DNA of 64,000 nt from Larix kaempferi (lineage: Eukaryota; Streptophyta; Pinopsida; Pinales; Pinaceae). A program made the translations under genes and the position numbers. The stretch lies in contig BSBM01000608.1 of NCBI GenBank assembly GCA_027924585.1, positions 11,692,501 to 11,756,500 of the forward strand, read 5' to 3'. Below, piece by piece: positions 11,889 to 23,175 of the stretch (within the stretch, counting starts at the first letter, position 1; the number at the start of each line of letters is the position of its first letter). A model generated the notes under the pieces. That model searched no databases, was not told where the DNA came from, and saw only the letters and a list, made by a program, of their open reading frames with translations.

Positions 11889-13216
11889 TCATCCGGACAC
11901 TACTAGTGTGTTCACATGTGTCTTAGAATCTTTGTATGTTGATTTAATTTTTTCAATGTCTTCCCTCACTACTTCTTCGAGCATTGTGCATTCCTCAACC
12001 TCCTGCTCTGTTGGATTCTCACTTTCTGTCTGCTGTACTTTCTCTGAATTTTCCTTGATTTGGGTCAGTACTGGCATTGCTACGATTTCCAACTACTCTG
12101 TCTTAGACTGCAACTCATCCAACTGTGTTGTCCTCCTCTGTTGTCTTTGTCACACTTTGTTGACTTGTTGCTGCAATTCCTTCATCCATGTCGCTTTAGT
12201 TATTTTCAAAGGTAGGGGCATTGTCTTTAGCGATCCCCTGAGTGTTTCCAATTGTGCTTCTGTTTCCCCAAGTTGTACATTCAACTGATGGAACTTCTCA
12301 TCTTGTATTAGGCTTCCCAAAAAGTGTGATACTTCCTCTGCTATGTGTTGCGCTGCTTTTTCCAACTATGCGATCTCCATCACAGCATCGTCAATGCTGG
12401 TATTCCACCCTTCTACATGTTCTGGTGTTGTGCTTGGTGTCACCCTTGTTTGCAATTCCTCATTAACTTTTTTGAGATCCACAATGATTGCGCCCAGCTC
12501 CAATGCCTTGGCCTCAGCAACCATCTCCTTAGATATTTCTGGCATATCCTCGCATGCCATAGAGATGGCATGCTTCAGCCTCTTCTTGGCTTCCATTGAT
12601 TTCTCTGTTTCCTTCATTGACATTTATTTTTATTCATTGAGTTGTTCAATATATGCCTCAACACTTCTTACCTGCCTCTTATAATTGATCATTTGGTCCT
12701 ATGTCGATGCTTCTTTCTAGTGGATTTCTTCACTAGTCCCAATGTGGGTGCGATGAAGCATGAACATAGGTAACATATTAAGGTTGATACTTATAGTATC
12801 GAGTTGTAGTGTGAACTCCATGTCTTCACTGCCTATTGTGATCACACCAGGTAGTACTTGTACAATGCGCTGCTGAGTACCAATATCAATTTCTTCATGT
12901 CGTGCCTCATGATGACTTGCCCCTGCAAGCCCTGGCTACAACCTGGTATCCACAACATCATTGCTCAATGTTTGTAATAACCGCGACACTTTCTCATTTC
13001 TCCATTTTCCTCTTTGTTCTTGCTTCTTGTCGCTGTACTTCCAACTCTAAATCTGTCGAAGTGTCGCTCGACCCATCATGAATTCTGTTTCCTGACGTAT
13101 CTTCCCCACCTTCATCCTCATCCTCTGAGTCGTTTGTCTCAATTTGTGTCTTTGGAACGCCCACTGGATTTCCATTCTCTCGATCTAATAGTTGGTCTAT
13201 GTTTCATGATGACGAT
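11889..13216 (-). pseudogene. Coiled-coil/acidic ORF in the gypsy unit, minus strand
   Basis: Minus-strand reading frames chain from about 13200 down to 11889. An acidic stretch (NDSEDEDEGGEDTSGN) comes first. Then a region with several frame changes leads into a helical, E/K/Q-rich part: SMKETEKSMEAKKRLKHAI at 12620, KLNVQ-type heptads at 12365-12150 (QLGETEAQLETLRGSLKT), and QIKENSEKVQQTESENPTE at 12092-11889. Stops fall near 12624, 12366 and 12150. It lies between the two gypsy LTRs. No family is recognised. It differs in sequence from the coiled-coil ORF at 5033-8411 but is similar in style. Confidence 0.5.
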
Positions 13217-13547
13217 AATGCATGTCCTCTTATACCTGCGGAAGCTTGGTTCTTGCAGCCCCCTTAGGTTCCTCGAGTGAGACCTCACTCACTTTTCAAG
13301 TGTTGCTGGAAAGGATAGAGACTTTCTGGGTCGATATCTATGGGAGTTTGTGTCGATATTTGTTGACACAAATCTATCGACAAGGGTTCACTTCGCACAG
13401 TGTCAACAAATCTCGACACAAATTACCATAGATATCGACCTAGAAAGGGTTTATCCTTTCTAGCAACACTCGCAAAGCAAGTGAGGTCTCACCCAAGGAA
13501 CCTAAGGGCGATGCAGGAACCAAGCTTTCGCAGGTATAAGAGAACAC
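13217..13547. repeat. Inverted repeat of LTR ends (~150 bp arms)
   Basis: The left arm 13217-13368 is the reverse complement of the right arm 13402-13547, with about 30 bases between. Both arms are the terminal ~150 bases of the gypsy LTR: left CATGTCCTCTTATACCTGCG to TTTGTTGACA, right TGTCAACAAATCTCG to GCAGGTATAAGAG. The spacer holds GGGTTCACTTCGCACAG, which also flanks LTR copy 1. As single strands these would form a long hairpin. Confidence 0.8.
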
Positions 13548-14183
13548 ACATTATCAATAGTTAATAACAACATAACCCATAGATCAACATAGTTAACATT
13601 TGCATCGTAACACCATCATCGCATAAAAATACATACTAATCAGATATATGCAGCAATAGATTATATAAACATATTTAACAGATCTGCGATACATATCAAA
13701 TCTGCGACATTATAGATCTAATCATATTGCGACAGAACTAATCATACTACGATACAACACATAAGTGAAAATGTCATGGGCCAAACATTCCTTCTCATTA
13801 TACATCAATCTCTCTTACAAATTAGAGATACAGATCCGCAAAACCCATCCTCGAAAACTTAGATCAAATTCAATCCAAATATAGATCAAATCAAAAGATA
13901 GACAAAGGATCATAAGATTCCCTAAAGTCTTACAATGCGAATTCTATTTATAGGCTCAGTGGTCGTTACCAAACCGTTCCACTTCGCAAAGTGGACATAT
14001 ATTAACCACTAAGTCTAACTAACTCCTAACTCCGTTTTAACCGCTTTTCTCCACTTTACACACTTTGCTTTGCTTTATCCTCTTTTCTCCACTCTGCAAT
14101 CACTCTTTACCCTTGTCATTTTCCACTTCTCTTCCTTGTCACTTTTTGTACCAAAAATTCTATGGACTATCACCATGCTAACA
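13401..14183 (-). repeat. Gypsy LTR copy 2 (783 bp)
   Basis: Starts TGTCAACAAATCTCG and ends CATGCTAACA. It shares its whole length with 11063-11849. Its right end abuts Tat-type gypsy coding sequence at 14184, so it was probably inserted there. The five bases beyond it (AATCC) are not repeated at any LTR edge I can see, so the other end of its element is lost or outside recognition. Confidence 0.75.
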
Positions 14184-15321
14184 AATCCAAGTGCTTGTGC
14201 TACTCAAAATTATAATATCGTTAAGGACCTGGCCTGAGCTCCTTGCGCTATGTCAACTCTTGATGTTCTAGAAAATTGTCCCACTCAACATAGAACCCTG
14301 CTATCATCTCTTGTAGATATGGACCCTGAGAATTGCAACACCATCATGTTCAATCAAGAATACTTTAAGACGAGGCTTTCCCATCAACTTGCATTCCAAA
14401 CCCATATGACAATTTGTGGGGAAAATATCCATTGGACCATTTTGGAAGAAGGGGTCTTGACTTGCATTATGTCCTCATCCTACTGGAGGGCCATTGTCTC
14501 TCCTGACCTTAACTAGTCTCCTACCAATTTGAAATAATTTGACGGATTTGGTTTCAAGCCTTACAGACTTTTACAATATTTAGTTGTGAAATTAGGGGGA
14601 AAAAACACTTCAGTTGATGTAGACGTAGTTTATCCACCCCTTAATTGCAATTTATTGCTTGTTCATAGTTGGTTCTATGCACTGACTACCATCACATCCT
14701 TAGTCTTTCACCTTGTCCAATTCCTTTACCAAGGGAGAATCATGACTATTGACCAACTCAACTACTGTACACACAATATTCGAAACAATATAACAAGTAA
14801 TATTATGTTCTTGGGAGATTTCAAACCCAATTATGAAAGTGTGGGGGTAGGTCTCATTAAGGATTCCTCACTCATGGGATTTTTTCCCTTTCCTTCCCTT
14901 GATCCCCCATGATAGGATACCATGGTAAACATTATTTCATATATGGTGCAATAATCCCCTAAATATTTCGATCCTTGGGTAGTACCTAGCCTGTTCGAAA
15001 TTGAAACCCTCAGTGACATGTATTATTCCTAAGTTATCATTCTTCCATATGATGAAGAACTCTTGGAAGCCATGTCCAAGCGCTACAAGCATTGTTCTCT
15101 TTCTGTTTCAAGCACGTTAAAAAATGAAACATACCCCCCTCCAATTGGGTCAAGTATTCTACTCGAACCCGTATCTAAACCTTCATTTCCTCCACCTATG
15201 TCACTTAATACTGTTTCTTCCTCCCTCTCTGGTGAATGTATTCCTATTAGTATCCAATATTCTAATTAGTTTCAAAAGAAGAATCAATGGATGAAATGAA
15301 GCTTGTGGGGCATGTACCAAC
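14184..15321 (+). pseudogene. Tat-type gypsy protease-region fragment
   Basis: Plus-strand gypsy coding sequence homologous to 52245-53000. It opens with QNYNIVKDLA (14210), continues MSTLDVLENCPTQHRTLLSS (14250), and has a protease-like segment near 14455 where the expected D-E-G-A-S reads EEGVLT. It then shows IMTIDQLNYCTHNIRNN and ESVGVGLIKDSSLMG (near 14838). Stops lie at about 14515 and 14534 and after 14910. The left end is cut by the LTR at 14183 and the right by copia element A at 15322. After A, at 35752, the text is repeat DNA rather than RT, so the fragment was already incomplete or the junction is complex. Confidence 0.75.
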
Positions 15322-15855
15322 TGTTAGTTTTTCAGAATTTACTTCAATCTGATCTAGGATCTTAACTGAGAGAACAATATGTACAACATATCAATCATGG
15401 ACACAATAATTCAAGCACACAAGAGACACAGAATTTCACCAGGGAAAACCAAGAAGGTGAAAAACCCTGCAACTTCCTTAGAGATAGATAGATCCATGAT
15501 ACAAAACCCAAGCATAAGAGATATACTCCTAGCAGCATCTTCTCCTCCTCCACTAGTGCGCCACTCTCCAATGAGTGTAAAAATGAGAAGTGAATCATCA
15601 AATAGAGTGCCTCCCACACTCTATTTATACATGAATTGACTTGCCTAATAACCTTACTAGGTCGGCCTCAACTTAATCACATAATATAATGCTAACAGGG
15701 CCGACCCCATCAAGGTGGTCTAATAACCCATCAAGTATAAGTTACGACACTTACAATATAAATGACGACACTTCCGTATAGAGGAATAATAACATCTCTA
15801 TAGGAATACAATATACATATGTGAAATACATTTTGAAGTTACAAATCCATCAACA
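15322..15855 (-). repeat. 3' LTR of element A (534 bp)
   Basis: Plus-strand TGTTAGTTTTTCAG to CCATCAACA. Next to it at 15856-15864 is CCCCCTCTT, the complement of a polypurine tract. It lacks about 60 bases of the U3 GGTTATTAGAC-type repeat present in the 5' LTR at 35147-35746. Confidence 0.9.
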
Positions 15856-15864
15856 CCCCCTCTT

Positions 15865-16120
15865 AACTAGGAAGGTATTTCTCGACATAGATCCGCTAGC
15901 ACAAGTCTTCTTCTCTGGATCATCGTCACTAGATCATCGTCATCATTTCTACTGCTACTATCTCAATCAATCTCTAATCTACTCATCATAGGAAGTTCTA
16001 CAGAGCCAACCCTTTTTCATGCTGGATGTAGGCCCACAACCTGTAGGTCTTCATCATCAGTGGCCATACTGTGGAACCTAGGAATGATTACGTGCATCAA
16101 CAAAACCTAGCGCAGACTAT
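15865..16120 (-). other. Element A, non-coding text before the 3' LTR
   Basis: Sequence between the polypurine tract and minisatellite array c. It contains short ATCATCGTCA-type runs (15915-15945), echoing the GATGAT repeats in the matching region of copia-2. No ORF. Confidence 0.5.
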
Positions 16121-16558
16121 AGGATCTTTTACATGTTTACCTTCACAAAACCTACTCAGAGCATCCCAGGATGCTACAAGCACACTGCTCTGCCTGTCCG
16201 GATATTGATAGAGCATCCCAGGCTGTTACGAGCACACCGCTCTACCTGTCTGGATTTTAAAGGATCTTTTCTATGTGAACTTTCAAAAAACCTACTCAAA
16301 GCATCCCAGGATGTTACTAGCACACTACTATACCTGTCTGGATCTCGATAGAGCATCCCAGGATGTTACGAGCACATCGCTCTACCTGTCCGTATTTTAA
16401 ATGATATTTTCTATGCGAAACTGTAGCAAAACCTACTCAGAGCATCCCAGGATGTTACAATCACACTGCTCTACCTATCTGGATCTCGATAGAGCATCCC
16501 AGGCTGTTACAAGCACACTGATCTACCTGTCCGGATTTTAAAGGATCTTTTCTATGCT
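16121..16558 (-). repeat. Minisatellite c of element A (140-bp period)
   Basis: AGCATCCCAGG-type units start at 16160, 16212, 16300, 16352, 16441 and 16493. Spacing alternates 52 and 88 bases, so the true period is 140-141 bp, three copies. Each unit carries TGTTACGAGCACAC, CTACCTGTCCGGAT and AAAACCTACTCAG. Copia-1 is inserted at its right edge. Confidence 0.9.
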
Positions 16559-17016
16559 TGTTAGGATATTTAAACACTTAGGAGTTAGTTAAGATCAACT
16601 TGTGTAATATATCCATCAGGGATAGTGTGTTTCTTTAGTATGCATTAGTATGCATTTGTAGATACTTAATCCGACGGTCACGATATGTTTCCGACATAGA
16701 GTGATCCGACGGCTCAACTTGTCTTAGATCAAACCTAACCTTGATCCGTGGTTTAACACCCGATTGGTCCATGATCTCTATTTAAAGAGCATGGAGGGTC
16801 ATTGTTTAGTTGATCGATTATGAGAAGCTCATTTGTAACTTTCTTTCTTTGCATAATAAATTGTCCCATAGAAGCTATTTGGCCGGGGCCGTGGAGTGTT
16901 TCCCTCAAGAGGGTTTAAACCACGTCAAAACATCGGTGTGTTGATCTGTGATCTGTTTGTGTGAAGTGGTTTCTCTTGGTGTTCAGTCCTTTAGTAGTAC
17001 CTTGTGTACCCGAACA
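16559..17016 (+). repeat. Copia-1 5' LTR
   Basis: TGTTAGGATATTTAAACAC to GTACCCGAACA. TATTTAAA (16779-16786) is the likely TATA box. Transcription would start about 30 bases later, near the GGAGGGTCATTG stretch. Confidence 0.95.
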
Positions 17017-17033
17017 TGGTATCAGAACTTTTA
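17017..17033 (+). other. Copia-1 primer-binding site
   Basis: TGGTATCAGAAC directly follows the LTR. It is one base off the initiator tRNA-Met complement (TGGTATCAGAGC), which primes most copia elements. Confidence 0.85.
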
Positions 17034-18164
17034 TGAAGTGCCGCTTCCGGTTATGATCTAGATCTTGAACTGTTGTTGCCGAAACTCGAAAGGGTTTTTA
17101 GTTCTGGTATTTCTGTGCATTTCTGGGTCGTGGGAGGTGTTCCATTGCGTCCAAAGCGTCGTTTCCATTGGGAAGGAGTTTTCGTTTGATCGAAAACGGT
17201 TCCCGGTTGCTCCAGAAACACGTATTTCATCAGATCTGAAGGTGTAATGTTACAGTGACGCATTTTGTTTATTTCGTTTTTTAATAAAAAAAATCTCATA
17301 TTTCATTTTTTTTTTACTATTAGATTTTTTTGGGTTCGGATTGTTGCTTTCCCATCTGCGTATGCTCTTTTCCGTGCACCTGGAGCGATCTCAGCAAATC
17401 AGAAACAGAAAGGGAAAGGGTTTTTCTCGGCTGCGTATGCTCTTTGCCGTGCACCTTGCGTGATCTCGGCAAATCAGAAACAGAGAGAAAACGTAGACTT
17501 TCCGGGCAAGCTAACAAGATCTAACTCCACAAGTGTGGAAAAGTTTTTTTTGTTTCGTTTTGTGGTCTATTTTGCAGGAAAAAGGGGAAGCACGCAAACC
17601 GAGCAAGAAGAGTAAAAAAAAAAAAAAAAGCCCCCTTCCTCATTCCCATATTTTACATACCTTTTAATCTAGCTCACTTGGTTCAAAGTTGCTTTATTCC
17701 TTAATAGGTCTTGAGTTCAAGTCTTAGGAAGTTACTTTTAAAAGGAAAAGTGCATGCAATTTCTATTTTCAAGTTACTTTATTGTAAAAGTGCATCTCAC
17801 TTAAATAATAAAAAAATAAAAATACAAGTGAGTCACTTAAGTTTTTTTATTGTTGCATTATTTAAAAGTAATATCATTGTAAAAGTGAAATCACTTATTT
17901 TACAAAAGTGGTTCACTTAAAGAAACTTTCTTGTAAAGTGATTGTCAAAAGGTTCATCTTGGGAAGAGGGGGGTTCTTTTTTGCTGGACATTCTCTAGCT
18001 GCCACGTCACTATTGGGGACATCTTCAACAGTTTCCTTGTTCAAGCATAACTTCATCATACAGAGTCAGTTTTCAGTGCCGTTTTTTTTTTAAACCGCCT
18101 ATTTTTTCGAGCTCTTCACATCCAGACTATTGGTTTCTGCTTTTACAACCATTAATTTACAAAT
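17034..18164 (+). other. Copia-1 untranslated leader
   Basis: About 1.1 kb before gag, without a long ORF. It holds a 75-base-spaced direct duplication (17357-17416 and 17432-17491, sharing TGCGTATGCTCTTT, CCGTGCACCT and CAGCAAATCAGAAACAG). There is also a 17-base A tract at 17613-17629 and an AT-rich part with repeated AAGTG and CACTTA words (17690-17940). The duplication may matter for packaging or translation, but that is inference. Confidence 0.8.
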
Positions 18165-21100
18165 ATGGCCACCCATTGTGATATTCTACTTAACAGTTCC
18201 AACTATTTCTCATGGAAATCTCATATGGAGGATGTTCTACGAAGTAGGGGACTTTTCAGAATTACCATAGGGAAAGAAAAAGAACCCACTGATGATGATA
18301 AGAAAATAAAATGGGCAAATAGATGTGATGAAGCTCGTGGATTGATTGGGATGTCAATCTCTACTGATTTGCAATTCCACATATCTGAAATTAATGAACC
18401 TAATACTGCTTGGGACAAGTTGGAATCTGTGTTTGGTAAACACAATGAAATTCGAGGTCACCAACTCGAAAATGAGTTGATTTCTTTAAATCCAAGTGAC
18501 TTTTCATGCATTCAAGATTATTTATCTAAGTACAAAACTCTCAAGCTCTTATGTGCATAATGTAAGATTGAGAGGAAAGACAAACAATGCATTTATCATA
18601 TTCTTTCCAAACTTGGACCTGCATATTCTGTTTTTGTCTCTACATTTTACTCCATGAAAGCATCCTTGAATGCAGCTAGCTATCAAGAGCCTAGTCTTGA
18701 ATCATTTTGTGATTCCTTGATTAGGGAACAAGATAAACTCATTCATCTTGGAATAATCAACAATACAGATACATTTGGGAAAGCCTTATTGTCCCAACAG
18801 AAAGAAAAGTCCAAGCCTCCCAAGAAACAAAATTTTTGCAATAATAAGTCAAACAAGGGTCCAAAACCCTCTCAGTCAACTCCTTCTTTAAAAAATGACA
18901 AAGGATCCAAGCCAAAAGGCAAGAAGACTGAGCATCATTGCAACTATTGCGGGAAAGATAATCATGATGAATCTAAGTGTTTCAAGAAGATGGCAGCCTT
19001 GGAAGCAGCAATGAAGAAGCACCACATCAGCCTAGATTCGCCTTCAGAATCTGCCTCTCATGGACATGCACTTTGTGCATCTGGTTATTCTTATATGGCA
19101 TCTTCTTCTTCTACTTCAAATGAATGGCTCATTGATTCTGGAGCATCTTATCATATGGCTAAGGATCAAGCCATCTTTTCTACGATGCATGAATGTAACA
19201 CCAAACAAATATTTGTTGGTGATGATAGATCTCTAAGTGTTGTAGGAGCTGGAACAGTTCCAGTAGATAATGATCATTTTAGTGATGTACTATGTGTTCC
19301 AAGAATTTCCTGCAATTTGTTATCAGTCTATCAGATCACTCATTCTGGTGAAGGTAAAACTGTGACCTTTACACCTCACCAAGTTGTAATCAAGGATTTT
19401 AAAGATCCTCAACAGGTTCTAGCTACCGGAATTATTGATGATATTACCAGGTTGTACAAGTTTAACAACTTTGGGTCATCACCTTTCCCTTCAGTTTTTG
19501 TTGCTCATAGTGATAACTTGAGAAAACTTTGGCATGAGCGATTTGGTCACTTAAATTATCGCTCATTGCAACAACTATGTAAAGAAAATATGGTGACAGG
19601 TCTTCCGATGGTATCTTGCAGAGATGGTGTTTGCTCCAGTTGTGTACTCGGAAAACATCATCGGAACAGTTTTGAAAAACGTGCCTCTTGGCACGCCTCG
19701 GTTCCCTTGGAGCTTGTGCATAGTGACTTGTGTGGTCCTCTTCCATCTACTTCCTTTTCTGGTTTCAAATATTTCTTAACTTTCATTGATGATTACACCA
19801 GATGCACTTGGGTTTATTTCCTAAAACTTAAGAGCGAAGTATTTAACATGTTCTTGGCCTACAAGGCCCTTGTTGAAAAACAATCTGGTCATCAAATTAT
19901 TAAGTTAAGATCTGACAATGGAGGAGAATATGTTAACAAACAGTTCACTACTTTCTGCACTGAACAAGGCATCCAACAACAGCACATTGTTCCATATACA
20001 CCACAACAAAATGGTGTAGTTGAGCGGAAGAACCGCACTTTAAAAGAAATGGCTAATTGTATGATCCAATCTAAGGGACTAAGTCTTCAATTTTGGGCTG
20101 AAGCCATAAATTGTGCAAATTACATAGTTAATCGCACCCCCACAAAAGCATTACAAGGTATAACACCGGAAGAAGCATGGAGTAAAACTAAACCTGATGT
20201 AAGTCACTTTCGTGTGTTTGGTAGTGAAGCATGGGCTCACATTCCGGATGAAAAACGAAAAGCATTGCAGCCTAAAAGTGAAAAGTGCATATTTGTTGGA
20301 TATTCTGAAGATGTAAAAGGTTATAGACTTCTTCAACCACATTCTCATGATATAATCATTAGAAGAGATGTTAAATTTGATGAAAATATCTTGGCCTGCG
20401 AGCCTAACTCGGCGATTGTGCCATCTTCGGCTTGCGAGCCTGATTCGGCATTTGTGCCTTCTTCTTCTTCTTCCAACTTCCTTAACAGGTTTCCAACTCC
20501 TATTTCTGATGATGATAGTGAGGATGAAAATCCACCTCCGCCTGCTCATGTTCCTCCAGTTGCACCAGCACAAGTGCTTCCTCGATGGGTCCGTTCAACA
20601 TGTGAAGCAGTTGGTGATCTTGCCGGTGATCCTAGAGATCAACGTCGAACACCTTCTCAGTTTCAGTGAGCCTCTTCTCTTTTGGCTCAAGTTTCCGAGA
20701 ATCATGATCCAGAAACTTTTGCAGAAGCTTCAGGGAATCCAGATTGGGATGCAGCCATGGATGAAGAATATCGTTCCTTAATGGAAAACGATACTTGGGA
20801 TCTTGTACCTCTTCCAAAAGGAAGAAAACTTGTCAGATGTAAATGGGTCTACAGAACTAAGTATGCATCAGATGGAAGTGTTGAAAGACTTAAGGCAAGG
20901 TTAGTTGCCAAAGGTTTTTCCCAAGTTGAAGGGATTGACTACAATGAAACCTTTGCTCCCATCACCAAAATGAACTCCATCCGCCTTGTTCTGTCCCTTG
21001 CAGCCTTACACAACTGGGAAGTCCATCAAATGGATGTCAAGTCTGCTTTCTTACATGGTGATTTACAGGAGGAAATTTACATGGAGCAACCTCCTGGCTA

Positions 21101-22220
21101 TGTTCAGAATAACTCTAGCCTTGTCTGCCGCCTTAAGAAATCCTTATATGGCCTTAAGCAAGCTCCTAGAGCTTGGTATGCCAAAATGGATAACTTTCTC
21201 CTTGACATTGGTTTTTCTAGATACCATTCTGACCCCAATGTCTATACCAAGAAAGTAGGAAACCATCTCATCATACTTGTTCTATATGTTGATGACCTTA
21301 TTCTTACTGGTAGTGACCCTAAGCTTATAACCCATGTGAAATCCAGTCTTAAACAAACCTTTGAAATGTCAGACTTAGGACATTTGCATTATTTTCTTGG
21401 TCTCCAAGTTTTGCAAACCAAAGAAGGAATCTTTCTTTCTCAGTCTAAGTATGCTTGTGACCTTCTTCGTCGCTTTCACATGGAAGATTGTACACCAGCC
21501 CCTTCTCCCTTCCAGTCTGGAGTCAAACTTTCTGCCACTTGTACTTCACTTGAAGTAGATGCCACCTTGTATCGTCAGCTTGTTGGTAGTCTTTTATACT
21601 TGACTCATTCCCGTCCTGACCTTTCCTTTGCCGTTGGTCGAGTTTCCCGTTATATGCAGACACCTCATGAATGTCACTGGAAAGAAGCTAAAAGAATACT
21701 TCGATATATTCGAGGTACAGTTCAGTTTGGGATTCATTACAGTACAGGGGGGAAACCTTTGTTGGTTGGTTTCACTGATTCAGATTGGGCCGACGATCCT
21801 GATGATCGAAAGTCTACTGCAGGTTATGTTTTCAGTCTGGGATCTGGACCTATTACTTGGGCTTGTAAGAAACAACAAGCTCTTTCTCTTTCTTCAGCAG
21901 AGGCAGAATATCGAGCAGCAGTTAATGCCAGTCAGGAATCTTTATGGCTTCGACAGATCCTTTCAGAGTTTGGATTCGAGCAGCAGCAACCTACTCCACT
22001 TTGGTGCGACAATCAAAGTGCCATCAAGCTTGCCAAAGATCCAGTTCTACATCAACGCAGCAAACACATTGAGCTACATATGCACTTCATCAGAAATCTT
22101 GTTCATGATCGGGTTCTTGAAGTGCTCTTTTTCCCTACAGATGATCAAGTTGCAGACATCTTCACCAAGTCTCTTACAGAAGCGAAGTTTTCTAAACTTC
22201 GATCTATGTTAGGAGTTTAA
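18165..22220 (+). pseudogene. Copia-1 Gag-Pol polyprotein, two in-frame stops
   Basis: One continuous frame of 1,351 codons from ATG 18165 (MATHCDILLNSSNYFSWK) to TAA 22218, broken only by TAA at 18558 and TGA at 20667. No frameshift is seen. Domains in order: Gag helical region (residues 1-200); zinc knuckle CNYCGKDNHDESKC (about 259-272); protease DSGA (about 324); integrase HHCC finger starting WHERFGHLN (about 455); integrase DD35E with D521 (VHSDLCGP), D584 (RSDNGGEY) and E620 (VERKN). Then RT with SLYGLKQAPRAWY and YVDD (1041-1044), and RNase H with TDSDW (about 1205), SSAEAEY and CDNQSA. All catalytic residues seen are present. The two stops make it non-functional as written. Recent decay is likely, and sequencing error cannot be excluded. 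Confidence 0.95.
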
Positions 22221-22326
22221 GAACTTGTCATTAAGGGGGGATAGGCTCTAATGCCTCCTTCCTTCTCCTAATAGTGTCACTTTTGTAAATCCTTCAATCC
22301 TATCCCAAGTTGTTCTTAAGGGGGGA
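22221..22326 (+). other. Copia-1 3' UTR and polypurine tract
   Basis: Short 3' region. Two AAGGGGGGAT tracts occur, at about 22233-22242 and 22318-22326. The second abuts the LTR and is the functional plus-strand primer site by position. The first is a near-perfect duplicate 85 bases upstream. Confidence 0.85.
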
Positions 22327-22784
22327 TGTTAGGATATTTAGACACTTAGGAGTTAGTTAAGATCAACTTGTGTAATATATTCGTTAGGGATAGTGTGTTT
22401 CTTTAGTATGCATTAGTATGCATTTGTAAATACTTAATCCGACGATCACGATATGTTTTCGACATAGAGTGATCCGACGGCTGAACTTCTCTTAGATCAA
22501 ACCTAACCTTGATCCGTGGCTTAACACCCGATTGGTCCATGATCTCTATTTAAAGAGCATGGAGGGTCATTGTTTAGTTGATCGATTATGAGAAGCTCAT
22601 TTGTAACTTTCTTTCTTTGCATAATAAATTGTCCTGTAGAAGCTATTTGGCCGGGGCCGTGGAGTGTTTCCCTCAAGAGGGTTTAAACCACGTCAAAACA
22701 TCGGTGTGTTGATCTGTGATCTGTTTGTGTGAAGTGGTTTCTCTTGGTGTTCAGTCCTTTGGTAGTACCCTGTGTACCTGAACA
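22327..22784 (+). repeat. Copia-1 3' LTR
   Basis: 458 bp, TGTTAGGATATTTAGACAC to GTACCTGAACA. It is followed by ATGCT, which matches the five bases before the 5' LTR. Confidence 0.95.
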
Positions 22785-23175
22785 ATGCTACCTGCACAAC
22801 CTGTCCACGGCCACGGAGTATCAACCTGATACTCACCATACATCATCCTGATGTACATCATCACATGATCAACCTGATCATCATCATAGCATCATCCTGA
22901 TGCATATAATCTAGAGCAACATCCTGAATCTCATCATCTGTGATCATCCTAATCATCATCATAGCATCATCCTGATGCGTATCATCTGGAGCAACATCCT
23001 GAAGCTCGTCGTCTGTGATCATCATCATAGCATCATCCTGATGAATATCATTTGGAGAAACATCCTGAAGCTCGTCATCTGTGATCATCCTGATCATCAT
23101 CATAGCATCATCCTGATGCATGCCAATTATCTACCTGGTACATATCATAATACATGATCCACCTGATCACACAAT
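22785..23175 (-). repeat. Minisatellite b of element A (Asp-rich coding sense)
   Basis: Units of about 60-78 bp with the words CATCATAGCATCATCCTGATG, GGAGCAACATCCTGAA and TCATCTGTGATCATC, about four copies in 22860-23125. In element A's sense direction (minus) 87 codons are open (23121 to 22861) and read repeated HQDDAMMMI and TDDELQDV blocks. Whether this is translated is unknown. Copia-2 is inserted at 23176. Confidence 0.85.

Larger units (their letters stand above)
16559..22784 (+). mobile_element. Copia-1, full-length nearly intact Ty1/copia
   Basis: 6,226 bp with identical-length LTRs (458 bp each), target duplication ATGCT at 16554-16558 and 22785-22789, PBS at 17017, one gag-pol frame (18165-22220) and polypurine tract at 22318-22326. 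The LTRs differ at about 15 positions by eye (~3%), mostly transitions. It is inserted in minisatellite c of element A, so it is younger than A. Its gag and RT differ clearly from copia-2, copia-3 and A, so it is a separate lineage, which I do not assign. Confidence 0.95.

Noticed and set aside
11731-12684. Overlapping plus-strand ORFs rich in Cys, Ser and Leu
   Set aside because: They are shadows of the minus-strand coiled-coil ORF and LTR sequence.
17017-17033. tRNA gene fragment
   Set aside because: Only the 12-base 3'-end complement is present, as expected for a primer-binding site.
18558-20669. Programmed stop readthrough in copia-1 gag-pol
   Set aside because: The stops lie inside gag and inside the integrase-RT linker, not at a gag/pol boundary, and no readthrough context is evident. 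Ordinary decay is simpler.
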